A stretch of DNA of 6,952 bases from Opitutales bacterium (GTDB lineage: Bacteria; Verrucomicrobiota; Verrucomicrobiia; Opitutales; Oceanipulchritudinaceae): NCBI GenBank assembly GCA_007123395.1, contig SKLD01000095.1:1-6952 (forward strand). Reading direction: 5' to 3'. Positions 1-5,764 of the stretch are shown here, one piece after another. A program made the position numbers and the translations under genes. The notes under the pieces are model-generated. The model saw nothing but the letters and a program-made list of their open reading frames with translations, was not told the DNA's origin and made no database searches. Position 1 is the first letter of the stretch. Each line of letters opens with the position of its first letter.

Positions 1-1
1 A

Positions 2-589
2 ATGCACCATCCGACGAAATACGATCCCGACCATATCCCGCACAACGAGCTGGGGCGCGGCAACATGTTCCGCATTGACGCCACGAAGCCGGCCGGTTTC
101 TGGCTGCGTGTCGGCGCGCTCGTCGTCGATTTCGTGGTCCTTCTGCCGGTCTACATTCTCACGCTCTTTCTGCCGGGCGTCGCGCTTTACCTCATCCTGT
201 CGATTGCAACGATGCTCTACAAGCCGGTCATGGAGGGCATTTTCGGCGCGTCGGTGGGCAAGTTCGCCCTCGGGCTGCGCGTGATGGACGCGGAGGGTGG
301 GGTCGTGGGCGTGCCGACGGCGGTCCTGCGCAACCTCTTCTATATCCTCCCGGCGGTTCCGGGGCTGGTGATCGGTGTGCACCTGAAGGAGGCGGGGCTC
401 AACCCCTTTGACTTTTCGCGCGCAGAGGAGATCGCCGAGATCATGGAGCGCTACCAGACGGCCAATCTGCTCTCCAACGTCCTGTGGGTCCTCTGGGTCG
501 TCACGGTCCTCTGGGTGGCCTTCCACCCGCGCAAGCGCGGTCTGCACGACCTCCTCGCCCAAACCTACGTCGTGGAGCGCAAGAAATGA
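2..589 (+). CDS. RDD family integral membrane protein
   Basis: This 195-residue protein has the RDD-family layout. A first membrane helix is preceded by Arg36 and carries Asp43 in its middle (FWLRVGALVVDF), followed by a second hydrophobic stretch at about residues 57-75. A GKFALGLRVMD motif at 86-96 is typical of the loop after helix 2. Further helices lie at about 105-127 and 155-174, and the C-terminus has the family's RGLHDLLA signature at 179-186. RDD proteins are inner-membrane proteins, mostly of unknown function; some have been linked to ion or solute transport. The ATG at base 2 is the first codon available, so the true start could lie outside the window. Met22 (base 65), just before the RDD domain, is an alternative start. 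The stop codon overlaps the start of the next gene, which suggests one transcript. The family call is solid; the role is unknown. Confidence 0.85.
   Translation: MHHPTKYDPDHIPHNELGRGNMFRIDATKPAGFWLRVGALVVDFVVLLPVYILTLFLPGVALYLILSIATMLYKPVMEGIFGASVGKFALGLRVMDAEGGVVGVPTAVLRNLFYILPAVPGLVIGVHLKEAGLNPFDFSRAEEIAEIMERYQTANLLSNVLWVLWVVTVLWVAFHPRKRGLHDLLAQTYVVERKK
573..576 (+). promoter_or_regulatory. Ribosome binding site (GGAG) for coaC
   Basis: A GGAG lies inside the end of the RDD gene, 9 bases before the ATG at 586. It supports 586 as the coaC start rather than the longer in-frame opening that begins at 484. It also fits translational coupling through the ATGA overlap at 586-589. Confidence 0.6.
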
Positions 590-1149
590 GCGGTCCTTTT
601 GCGGGAAAGACCGTCATCTTCGGCGTGACGGGGTCGATCGCGGCCTACAAGGCGGCGGATATCACCGGCGAGCTGGTGCGCCGGGGGGCTTCCGTGCATG
701 CCGTCATGACGGCGGCGGCGACCCGGTTTATCGCGCCCTTGACGCTGCAAACGCTCAGCCGCAACCCGGCGGCGGTCGACCTCTGGGAGGAGGAAAAAGG
801 GTGGCAGCCCGGGCACATCGACCTCGCCGACCGCGCCGACCTCCTCCTCGTCGCGCCCGCCACGGCCAATTGCCTCGCCCGCTTCGCCCACGGCCTCGCC
901 GACGATCTCCTCGCCTGCATCTACCTCGCCACACGGGCCCCCGTCGTTCTCGCTCCCGCCATGAACACAAAGATGCTCGAACACCCCGCCACGGAGGCGA
1001 ACCTGCGCACGCTGCGCGAGCGCGGGCACTTCATCGTCGATCCCGCCGCCGGGATGCTCGCCTGCGGCTACGAGGGGCGCGGCAAACTGGCACTCGTCGA
1101 CGACGTCGTGGCGGCGGCCGGGCGCGCGCTCGGCGGAGCACCGGAATAA
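586..1149 (+). CDS. coaC: Phosphopantothenoylcysteine decarboxylase (stand-alone CoaC flavoprotein)
   Basis: This 187-residue cytoplasmic flavoprotein decarboxylates 4'-phospho-N-pantothenoylcysteine to 4'-phosphopantetheine, a step in coenzyme A synthesis. Family marks are visible in order: the N-terminal GVTGSIAAYKAADI nucleotide-fold loop (residues 13-26), the catalytic-type His77 in GHIDLADRAD, VAPATAN at 89-95, the substrate-binding PAMNTKM at 124-130 with Asn127, and the flexible-lid GMLACGYEGRGK at 156-167 with Cys160. In most bacteria CoaC is the first half of a CoaBC fusion of about 400 residues. Here the protein stops after the CoaC half, and no CoaB (phosphopantothenate-cysteine ligase) lies in the window, so the ligase is presumably encoded elsewhere. 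The ATG at 586 overlaps the upstream stop (ATGA) and has a GGAG 9 bases before it. Related flavin-binding decarboxylases such as EpiD or UbiX are less likely, given the lid cysteine and the PAMN motif. Confidence 0.92.
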   Translation: MSGPFAGKTVIFGVTGSIAAYKAADITGELVRRGASVHAVMTAAATRFIAPLTLQTLSRNPAAVDLWEEEKGWQPGHIDLADRADLLLVAPATANCLARFAHGLADDLLACIYLATRAPVVLAPAMNTKMLEHPATEANLRTLRERGHFIVDPAAGMLACGYEGRGKLALVDDVVAAAGRALGGAPE

Positions 1150-1290
1150 TCGGATGCGGTGATCCCTCAGACGGGTGTTCGACCAATATGCGGGTGTCCC
1201 CCGGACAGCCATCCGGCACAGGCGGTTTTTCATTGCATCACGCGGTGGAAGGGGGCATCTTACAGGCCACAATTCTGCTTTAACCAAATT
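1150..1290 (+). other. Leader region upstream of the sigma factor gene
   Basis: These 141 bases separate coaC from the sigma gene and probably hold the sigma promoter. The last 30 bases (1261-1290) are clearly more A+T-rich than the surroundings. A TTGCAT at 1233-1238 with a weak TCTTAC about 19 bases later is the best promoter-like pair seen, and it is poor. No convincing ECF-type GGAAC motif and no terminator hairpin with a T-run were found. The reading frame stays open from 1159, but the translated leader resembles no sigma-factor region. Confidence 0.35.
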
Positions 1291-1932
1291 ATGGCGCTTA
1301 CACAAACAGCGACGGAACAGCTTACGACAACGGCGGCTGCGGACAGCCCCGTGCGGTCTGAAGCCAGCGAGGATGCAATCCTCGTGCAGCGCGTACAAGG
1401 CGGAGATGTCGCCGCCTTCGACCGGCTTGTGGTCAAATACCGCGAACGACTGTTCTCCATTGTCTACAACCTCACTTCCAACCGGGAGGATGCCGCCGAC
1501 CTCACACAGGAGGCGTTCATCAAAGCATTTTCGTCGATCGGTCGGTTCAAGGGAAAGTCTTCCTTTTTCACATGGCTCTACCGTATCGCGGTCAACACCA
1601 CCCTCAGCCAGTTGAAGAAAAACCGACTGCGCCGCTTCTTCAGTCTCGAGAACATTAATGACGAGGCGAGCAGCAGCGAGATCGTCGAGGCTCTCTCTGT
1701 GAAGACCCGCACGGAGAAGGGCGCGCTCGTCCGTGAGCTGCAGGAAAGATTGAACGAGGCCCTGCAGAAACTGTCTCCCAAGCATAGGACTGTGGTGGTG
1801 CTTTTTGAGATCGAGGGCCTGAGCCATCAGGAGATTTCCGAGATCATGAATTGTTCGGTCGGGACCGTCCGGTCCCGGTTGCACTACGCGAAGCAGCAGT
1901 TGCAGTCCTACCTTCAGGACTACATCCGCTAA
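1291..1932 (+). CDS. ECF-type (sigma-70 family) RNA polymerase sigma factor
   Basis: This 213-residue protein has both ECF sigma regions. Region 2 spans about residues 43-112, with DRLVVKYRERLFSIVYNLT, the DLTQEAFIKAF core-binding helix at 70-80, and the FFTWLYRIAVNT -10 recognition segment at 92-103. After a polar linker (about 118-150), region 4 spans about 153-208 and includes LSPKHRTVVVLFEIEGLSHQ and the helix-turn-helix EISEIMNCSVGTVRSRLHYA. It would direct RNA polymerase to a dedicated promoter set. I chose the ATG at 1291 because similarity and a normal N-terminal length begin there, although the frame is open from 1159. No Shine-Dalgarno is seen; the preceding bases are A+T-rich. The stop is 15 bases before the next gene, so the module is probably one operon. 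The neighbouring membrane protein is the natural candidate for its regulator. The ECF call is strong; the regulon is unknown. Confidence 0.93.
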   Translation: MALTQTATEQLTTTAAADSPVRSEASEDAILVQRVQGGDVAAFDRLVVKYRERLFSIVYNLTSNREDAADLTQEAFIKAFSSIGRFKGKSSFFTWLYRIAVNTTLSQLKKNRLRRFFSLENINDEASSSEIVEALSVKTRTEKGALVRELQERLNEALQKLSPKHRTVVVLFEIEGLSHQEISEIMNCSVGTVRSRLHYAKQQLQSYLQDYIR

Positions 1933-1947
1933 TTCAATTTCATCCGA

Positions 1948-2529
1948 ATGCCGAAAAAAGAACCGACACCCGTCACGCTCGAGAAGCTGCTTCAGCTGAA
2001 GCGCGCGGAGCAACCGGCTCCGGAGTTCTGGGAATCCTTTGACAAGGCATTGCACGCCCGCCGTCTGCAAAAGCTCGTGGAGCAACCGTCCCCGTGGGCG
2101 TGGTGGTCCCGGTCCCTGCGCCGCGCCGCTTACGTTCTCACGCCGATGGCGGCGGCGGCTTCCTTTGCTTTTGTCTTTCTCGCCGACCCTGAGCGGTCAG
2201 TCGATCCGCCGGCGTCCGCCGCGGTCGTTTCGGCGGCGGAGTTCGATTTCGCGCCCGCTTCGACCCTTGAATTCGCGATGGCCTCCTCCCTTGGCCGGGA
2301 GGAAGGGGCGTTAGCCGAACGATTTGCCGATACCTCCTCAGCGCACAGCCGCTTTGTCGACGAGACGATTTCGATGTCCTCCGACCGCGCTCATTACCGC
2401 AAGGTACTCTACACGCCGTCGATCCATTCCGCCGCCCGCGACGGTGCCGTTCATTATGTCGCAGAACCCATCGCGGAGGCCGCTTCGCGTGTCGGCACGG
2501 CCAGTTCCGCGCGCATGCGTCACTTCTGA
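1948..2529 (+). CDS. Single-pass membrane protein, candidate anti-sigma factor
   Basis: No named family is recognised in this 193-residue protein. An N-terminal cytosolic-type segment (1-59) is charged and amphipathic, with LEKLLQLKRAEQPAPEFWES at 11-30, and ends in Arg/Trp-rich residues. One hydrophobic stretch at about 60-78 is the likely membrane helix, with positive residues before it, which favours the N-terminus inside. The remaining 115 or so residues are Ala/Ser-rich, low in hydrophobicity and probably extracytoplasmic. The gene lies 15 bases after an ECF sigma gene and 16 bases before a DegS-like protein. With this topology that is the arrangement expected of an RseA-type anti-sigma factor, which is my inference. 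The protein has no cysteine, so it lacks the HxxxCxxC zinc motif of ZAS anti-sigma factors. There is no clear Shine-Dalgarno before the ATG. It could instead be an unrelated envelope protein carried in the operon. Confidence 0.75.
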   Translation: MPKKEPTPVTLEKLLQLKRAEQPAPEFWESFDKALHARRLQKLVEQPSPWAWWSRSLRRAAYVLTPMAAAASFAFVFLADPERSVDPPASAAVVSAAEFDFAPASTLEFAMASSLGREEGALAERFADTSSAHSRFVDETISMSSDRAHYRKVLYTPSIHSAARDGAVHYVAEPIAEAASRVGTASSARMRHF

Positions 2530-2536
2530 TCCGGTC

Positions 2537-2540
2537 GGAG
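2537..2540 (+). promoter_or_regulatory. Ribosome binding site (GGAG) for the DegS-like gene
   Basis: A GGAG lies 5 bases before the ATG at 2546. It supports that start over the longer in-frame opening at 2324, which would overlap the upstream gene by about 200 bases and would place the signal peptide internally. Confidence 0.6.
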
Positions 2541-2545
2541 CGCTC

Positions 2546-3685
2546 ATGACGACGCTGTGCATCCGATGGCGCCGGTTTGTCGTCGCTTTGGTCATCGCCT
2601 CCTTTGCGGCTTCCGCCGCAGGGAGCGATTTTCTCAGCTTGCAGCGGCGTATCGTCGAGATCTATGAGGAAAACCGCGCCGCCCTCGTGAGGGTCAAAGC
2701 GGTTTACGAGCCCATGGAGGACGAGGACACTCCGCAGGTGTTCATCGGCACGGGCTTTTTTATCAGCCGTGAGGGCTACGTCGTCACAAACACCAACATC
2801 GTGCAGAATCCGTTGCGGAAGGGCCGACCCATCCGCGTATGGGCGGAGCACGACGGCGTCTCCTACTCCGCCGATGTCGTGGGGGTGGATCCCGTCGCCA
2901 ACATCGGCCTCCTGCGCCTCAACACCCTCCCGCGCAATTTCCGCTTTCTCTCCCTTGTCGACACCACCGATATGCCGCCCGTCGGTACCCTTCTCGTGCG
3001 TCTGAGCATGCCCTTGGAGTTTGATCCGACGCCCGAGCTGGGCATGATCACGGGCGCGGAGAGCCGTTTCGGCGGGCGTCTCTTTCCATGCAAATACCTG
3101 CGCACCTCCATCGCAGGCAGCCCCGGCGACGGCGGTTCGGCCTACCTCGACCTTAACGGACGGCTCCTCGGCGTCAACGTCGTCTCCGTCCCCGAGGTCG
3201 GTGCCACCTACATCATCCCGGCGCGCGCCGTCCTCCGCATTCGCGAGGATCTGCTCGCCGCCGGCGAAGTCACGCGCGGCTGGATCGGCTTCGAGGTGCG
3301 CGAGGAAAGCTCCGTGAGCGACGGATCGCGCATCATCATCGCCGCCATCACCGACAGTCCCGCGCGCGATGCCGGCCTGCTCCCCGGAGATGTCCTTCGC
3401 AAAATAGGCGACTATGACATCCGCTCTCTTGACGATCTACGTAATGCCATGTTCTACACCCGCGTCGGTCAATACGTGCAGGTGCGCGTCACGCGCGAAG
3501 GTGAAGACCGCGAGGTCAATGCGCGCATCGCCAAACGCCCCGACGATGAACCCCTCGAAATCGTCCGCCCCGTTCTCGGCGAGGAACTCTTTCAACCCAT
3601 CAGCCCGGTGCAGACCGAGGAAGCCACTGAAGAAGACCTCGGGGAGAGCGATCCGACCCTCCCGCGCCTCGTCCCGGACCGCTGA
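2546..3685 (+). CDS. Exported HtrA/DegS-like trypsin-fold plus PDZ protein, predicted catalytically dead
   Basis: This 379-residue protein starts with a signal peptide or N-terminal anchor (Arg-rich, then hydrophobic about 11-26, with cleavage possible near ASAAG). A trypsin-like double barrel follows at about 45-235 and one PDZ domain at about 244-330. The acidic tail includes QTEEATEEDLGESD. The HtrA landmarks align clearly, but the catalytic triad does not survive. The usual TNxHV reads TNTNIV (His to Asn84). The usual DxxxDIAVL reads DPVANIGLL (Asp to Asn119). The usual PGNSGGPL reads PGDGGSAY (Ser to Gly196). The surrounding scaffold is intact, including GTGFFISREGYVVTN and the NGRLLGVN strand, and the PDZ has a recognisable RGWIGFEV entry and AGLLPGDVL loop. 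Triad loss without frame damage suggests a maintained pseudoprotease that binds misfolded or envelope peptides rather than cutting them. Ser198 lies two residues away and might be argued as a shifted nucleophile, but the His and Asp are still missing. The gene is last in the sigma module. Confidence 0.88.
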   Translation: MTTLCIRWRRFVVALVIASFAASAAGSDFLSLQRRIVEIYEENRAALVRVKAVYEPMEDEDTPQVFIGTGFFISREGYVVTNTNIVQNPLRKGRPIRVWAEHDGVSYSADVVGVDPVANIGLLRLNTLPRNFRFLSLVDTTDMPPVGTLLVRLSMPLEFDPTPELGMITGAESRFGGRLFPCKYLRTSIAGSPGDGGSAYLDLNGRLLGVNVVSVPEVGATYIIPARAVLRIREDLLAAGEVTRGWIGFEVREESSVSDGSRIIIAAITDSPARDAGLLPGDVLRKIGDYDIRSLDDLRNAMFYTRVGQYVQVRVTREGEDREVNARIAKRPDDEPLEIVRPVLGEELFQPISPVQTEEATEEDLGESDPTLPRLVPDR

Positions 3686-3719
3686 CCGCGATGGTTTGCG
3701 TAGATGCCGTGAAAGCCAG

Positions 3720-4466
3720 CTATTGGGGCGGCGGTTGACGGAAGGCGTCGTAGAGCACGCCGGGGTTGATTTCGATGTCCGTGACGGTGACGACTGAGTG
3801 TCGTTCGCCGTCGCTAAGCTGGATTTCGCGCCACGGGAAGAGGACCCCCCCGACGTGCCGGTAATCGCTTGGGATGAGGGTGGTGAGGCGCTCGCCGTCG
3901 GCGAGGGGCTCAGTTTGTTCGACGCGGCGGAGGACGAAGTCCTGGCCGTCGATGAGGTGGTCGACCACGTGGCCGTCGCCGAAATCGACGCGCACACGGT
4001 AGACCGATAGGTGGAAGAGCCGCTCGGTGCCGACGAGGGAAACCTCGGCCTCGAGTTCCCTCGTGCGGAGGAGGAGATTCTCAATCGGGGCGCGGCGGGA
4101 GATGAGCGTTTCCTCAAAGGGATCCAGCGGCTTCGCGCGGTGCCCTTTGTCCGTCACGAGAAGCGTCCACACGTCTTCGCCGTCGTAGCCGCGCGTGAGT
4201 GTCCAGTCGCCGGCGCGGAAGGTCGCCCGGAAGAAGTTAGGGCGCGCTTTCAGGATAGTGACGCGGTGGGTGGGTCCGGCTTCGAGGGCGACTTCAGCAT
4301 CGATGCGCAGCGACTGGATACTGCTGTGGGCGGCCGCCCCGCCCATGGCGTCGACGTGCCGCGAGAGGATTTCGGAGAGCGGGAGATCCCGGATTTCACG
4401 CTCCGAACTCCATGCGGCGGCGACCGGGAGCAGGGCGGAAAGGAAGAGGACGTGCTTCAGTTTCAT
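3720..4466 (-). CDS. Exported outer-membrane lipoprotein-sorting (LolA/RseB-like) protein
   Basis: The chosen start gives 248 residues, opening with a signal peptide (MKLKHVLFLSALLPVAAAWS, cleavage near residue 18-21). The mature part begins like many bacterial lipoprotein-sorting-like proteins: LSEILSRHVDAMGG at 30-43, then SIQSLRIDAEVAL and a KARPNFFRATF strand at 73-83. A GYDGEDVWTL turn at 93-102 is characteristic of this broad group. Later strands include YRVRVDFGDG and HLIDGQDFVLRR at 170-181. It should be periplasmic or envelope-attached and adopt the open beta-barrel LolA-like fold that binds acyl chains. No cargo can be named. The frame is open to 4682, but the Met at 4466 gives a proper signal peptide. 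The gene is convergent with the DegS-like gene, with a 34-base gap and no visible terminator. True LolA is shorter and has partners, so this is a relative rather than LolA itself. Confidence 0.75.
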   Translation of the reverse strand: MKLKHVLFLSALLPVAAAWSSEREIRDLPLSEILSRHVDAMGGAAAHSSIQSLRIDAEVALEAGPTHRVTILKARPNFFRATFRAGDWTLTRGYDGEDVWTLLVTDKGHRAKPLDPFEETLISRRAPIENLLLRTRELEAEVSLVGTERLFHLSVYRVRVDFGDGHVVDHLIDGQDFVLRRVEQTEPLADGERLTTLIPSDYRHVGGVLFPWREIQLSDGERHSVVTVTDIEINPGVLYDAFRQPPPQ

Positions 4467-4491
4467 AAGGGTATTTTCAGGGATTTCGCCG

Positions 4492-4503
4492 GGTTGCGCA
4501 ACC
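4492..4503. repeat. Perfect 12-base palindrome GGTTGCGCAACC
   Basis: A perfect two-fold symmetric 12-mer lies 26-37 bases upstream of the lipoprotein-sorting-like gene's start on the minus strand. That is a sensible place for an operator or for a small hairpin in the 5' leader. There is no T-run, so it is not an intrinsic terminator. It may also be chance in GC-rich DNA. Confidence 0.45.
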
Positions 4504-4531
4504 ATGACCGCAAGAGGGGATCGCGGTGTTT

Positions 4532-4740
4532 TCAACCGTTCAATTGGGAGAGGATCTCGGCTAAGCGCAACTTCAAGGGCGGCAGATCGTCTGCTACAAC
4601 TTCCCAAATCAAATGTGTTCCGTTTCGTCCCCGCGCGCCCGCGATCCAAAAAGCGCCATGTGCCGGATTGGGTAACGGGCAAGCAAGTCCGGTTTCTGTT
4701 TTCGCAGGATGGTTAGAATCCGTTCGCCGCTGGAGGTCAC
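4532..4740 (-). pseudogene. Remnant of a MNT nucleotidyltransferase / HEPN (HepT-type) toxin-antitoxin module
   Basis: Two pieces in adjacent frames remain. The first, from a GTG at 4740 to a stop at 4609, gives 43 residues that match the start of minimal nucleotidyltransferases: ERILTILRKQKPDLLARYP, then the catalytic-loop opening LFGSRARGDET. It ends right there, before the DxD metal-binding aspartates and the rest of the domain. Within the last few codons, the neighbouring frame takes up a sequence like the end of a HEPN/DUF86 toxin (THLIWEVVADDLPPLKLRL, then AEILSQLNG, stop at 4532). So the end of the antitoxin and most of the HEPN toxin, including its RxxxxH active site, are gone through an internal deletion. 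Intact MNT-HEPN pairs act by the nucleotidyltransferase modifying and neutralising a HEPN ribonuclease. Nothing here could do that. The family assignment rests on recognised motifs; the deletion is inferred from the junction. Confidence 0.7.
4577..4615 (-). repeat. HEPN-tail repeat, copy 1
   Basis: These 39 bases match positions 4916-4954 without gaps at 30 of 39 positions, and the first 15 plus-strand bases match at 14. On the minus strand this copy encodes the EVVADDLPP part of the HEPN tail inside the MNT/HEPN remnant. Confidence 0.55.
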
Positions 4741-4915
4741 GCAATGAAAGAATCGAAATCGTGCCGTCCGGGTCAATTGCAATCCGGATTTCAACGGGTG
4801 TGCGTCCGTATTGCGGGCCGCCGCGCGTCCGGCGGCGGTGTAAGCGCCGAGCGTGCGCCTGGGGTTGAGCCGTTCCGGGGTCGGGCGATGAATCAGCCCG
4901 ATTACCAAAGATCCC
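4741..4915. other. Non-coding stretch between the two HEPN-tail copies; no gene recognised
   Basis: Minus-strand frames are partly open here, one giving PVEIRIAIDPDGTISILSLR and another TLGAYTAAGRAAA. Neither resembles a family I recognise, and neither has a start with a Shine-Dalgarno. The plus-strand open frames look like composition artefacts. The stretch may be further decayed toxin-antitoxin or other accessory DNA. Confidence 0.4.
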
Positions 4916-4954
4916 GGGCGGCAGGTCGTCCGCAGCAACCTCCCTCATCTGATG
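4916..4954 (-). repeat. HEPN-tail repeat, copy 2 (diverged)
   Basis: This is the partner of 4577-4615. On the minus strand it encodes EVAADDLPP in the same frame relation, 8 of 9 residues the same as copy 1. Several differences fall at synonymous third positions (GCA/GCG, GAT/GAC), as expected if both copies descend from a once-coding HEPN tail. Flanking sequence is not clearly similar. Copy 2 begins 37 bases after the hisF stop. Confidence 0.5.
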
Positions 4955-4991
4955 GAGGCCGGGCTCGCGCTTAGGCCCGACAACTTCGCGC

Positions 4992-5756
4992 TCAGACCAT
5001 CCGCACGGGGAGGCCGTGTTCGCGCAGGTAGGCTTTGGTCTCGGGGATGGTGAATTCGCCGAAGTGGAAGATGGAGGCGGCGAGGACGGCGCTGGCGCGG
5101 CCTTCTTGGAGGACGTCGACGAGGTGGTCGAGGGTGCCGGCGCCGCCGGAGGCGATGACAGGCACGGGGACGGCATCGCTGAGGGCGCGCGTGAGGGCGA
5201 CGTCGTAGCCGGCTTTGGTGCCGTCGGCGTCCATGCTGGTGAGGAGGATTTCGCCCGCGCCGCGCTCGCAGCACTCGCGTGCCCATGCGATGGCGTCGCG
5301 GCCGGTCGGGTTGCGGCCGCCGTGGGTATAGACTTCCCAGCGGTCTTCGCCGGGCACGCGCTTGGCGTCGATGGCGACGACGATGCACTGGTTGCCGAAG
5401 AAGGCGGAGGCTTTGCTGACGAGATCCGGGTCGAGGAGCGCGGCGGTGTTGAGGCTCACCTTGTCGGCCCCGGCGTTGAGCATGGCACGGATGTCTTCGA
5501 GGTTGCGCAGGCCGCCGCCGACGGTGAGCGGCATGAAGCACTGCGAGGCGGTGGCTTCGACAATATCGCGCATGATGCCGCGCCCGTCGCTCGATGCGGT
5601 GATGTCGAGAAAGACGAGTTCGTCGGCGCCCTGCGCTTCGTAGGCTTTGGCCACGGCGACGGGGTCGCCGGCGTCGCGCAATTCTTTGAAGCGCACGCCT
5701 TTGACGACGCGCCCTTCCGTGACGTCGAGGCAGGGGATGATCCGGACCGAGAGCAT
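4992..5756 (-). CDS. hisF: Imidazole glycerol phosphate synthase, cyclase subunit HisF
   Basis: This 254-residue (beta/alpha)8-barrel protein is full length for HisF. With HisH it converts PRFAR and glutamine-derived ammonia to imidazole glycerol phosphate (histidine pathway) and AICAR (returned to purine synthesis), in the cytoplasm. Both catalytic aspartates are present at the canonical numbers: Asp11 in RIIPCLDV and Asp130 in VVAIDAKR. Ammonia-gate residues Arg5, Glu46 and Lys99 are also in place. The phosphate-binding loops TVGGGLRNLEDI (78-89) and IASGGAGTLDH (201-211) are intact, as is LLTSMDADGTKAGYD (171-185). The ATG at 5756 gives the standard N-terminus. No clear Shine-Dalgarno precedes it; the upstream bases are GC-rich. 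No hisH, hisA or other his gene lies in the window. The upstream gene on the same strand ends 56 bases before and may share a transcript. Confidence 0.97.
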   Translation of the reverse strand: MLSVRIIPCLDVTEGRVVKGVRFKELRDAGDPVAVAKAYEAQGADELVFLDITASSDGRGIMRDIVEATASQCFMPLTVGGGLRNLEDIRAMLNAGADKVSLNTAALLDPDLVSKASAFFGNQCIVVAIDAKRVPGEDRWEVYTHGGRNPTGRDAIAWARECCERGAGEILLTSMDADGTKAGYDVALTRALSDAVPVPVIASGGAGTLDHLVDVLQEGRASAVLAASIFHFGEFTIPETKAYLREHGLPVRMV

Positions 5757-5764
5757 GGCGCGGC

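Noticed and set aside
1233..1263. Sigma-70-type promoter TTGCAT ... TCTTAC before the sigma gene
   Set aside because: The -10 match is only three of six and the spacing is not ideal, so it cannot be claimed without transcript mapping.
1159..1290. N-terminal extension of the sigma factor from the ATG at 1159
   Set aside because: The 44 extra residues resemble no sigma region, the ECF protein is already of normal length from 1291, and the stretch is better explained as a leader with a promoter.
565..2085. Open frame of 506 codons on the minus strand
   Set aside because: It lies antisense to coaC and the sigma gene, both of which have clear family motifs. Its translation has no recognisable domain and reads as a GC-rich antisense shadow.
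3686..3719. Bidirectional terminator between the convergent genes
   Set aside because: The 34-base gap shows no stable inverted repeat followed by a T-run on either strand.
4011..4868. Open frame of 285 codons on the plus strand
   Set aside because: It is antisense to the exported LolA-like gene and runs through the decayed toxin-antitoxin region, with no recognisable motif and no Shine-Dalgarno.
4957..4980. Terminator hairpin after hisF (short GGGC/GCCC arms)
   Set aside because: The arms are about five bases with a large loop and no T-run follows, which is expected by chance in GC-rich DNA.
4532..5176. One long minus-strand frame covering the end of hisF and the whole gap
   Set aside because: Its first third is the wrong frame of hisF (Pro/Ser-rich). 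Only its last part matches a HEPN tail, so it is a fortuitous joining rather than a gene.
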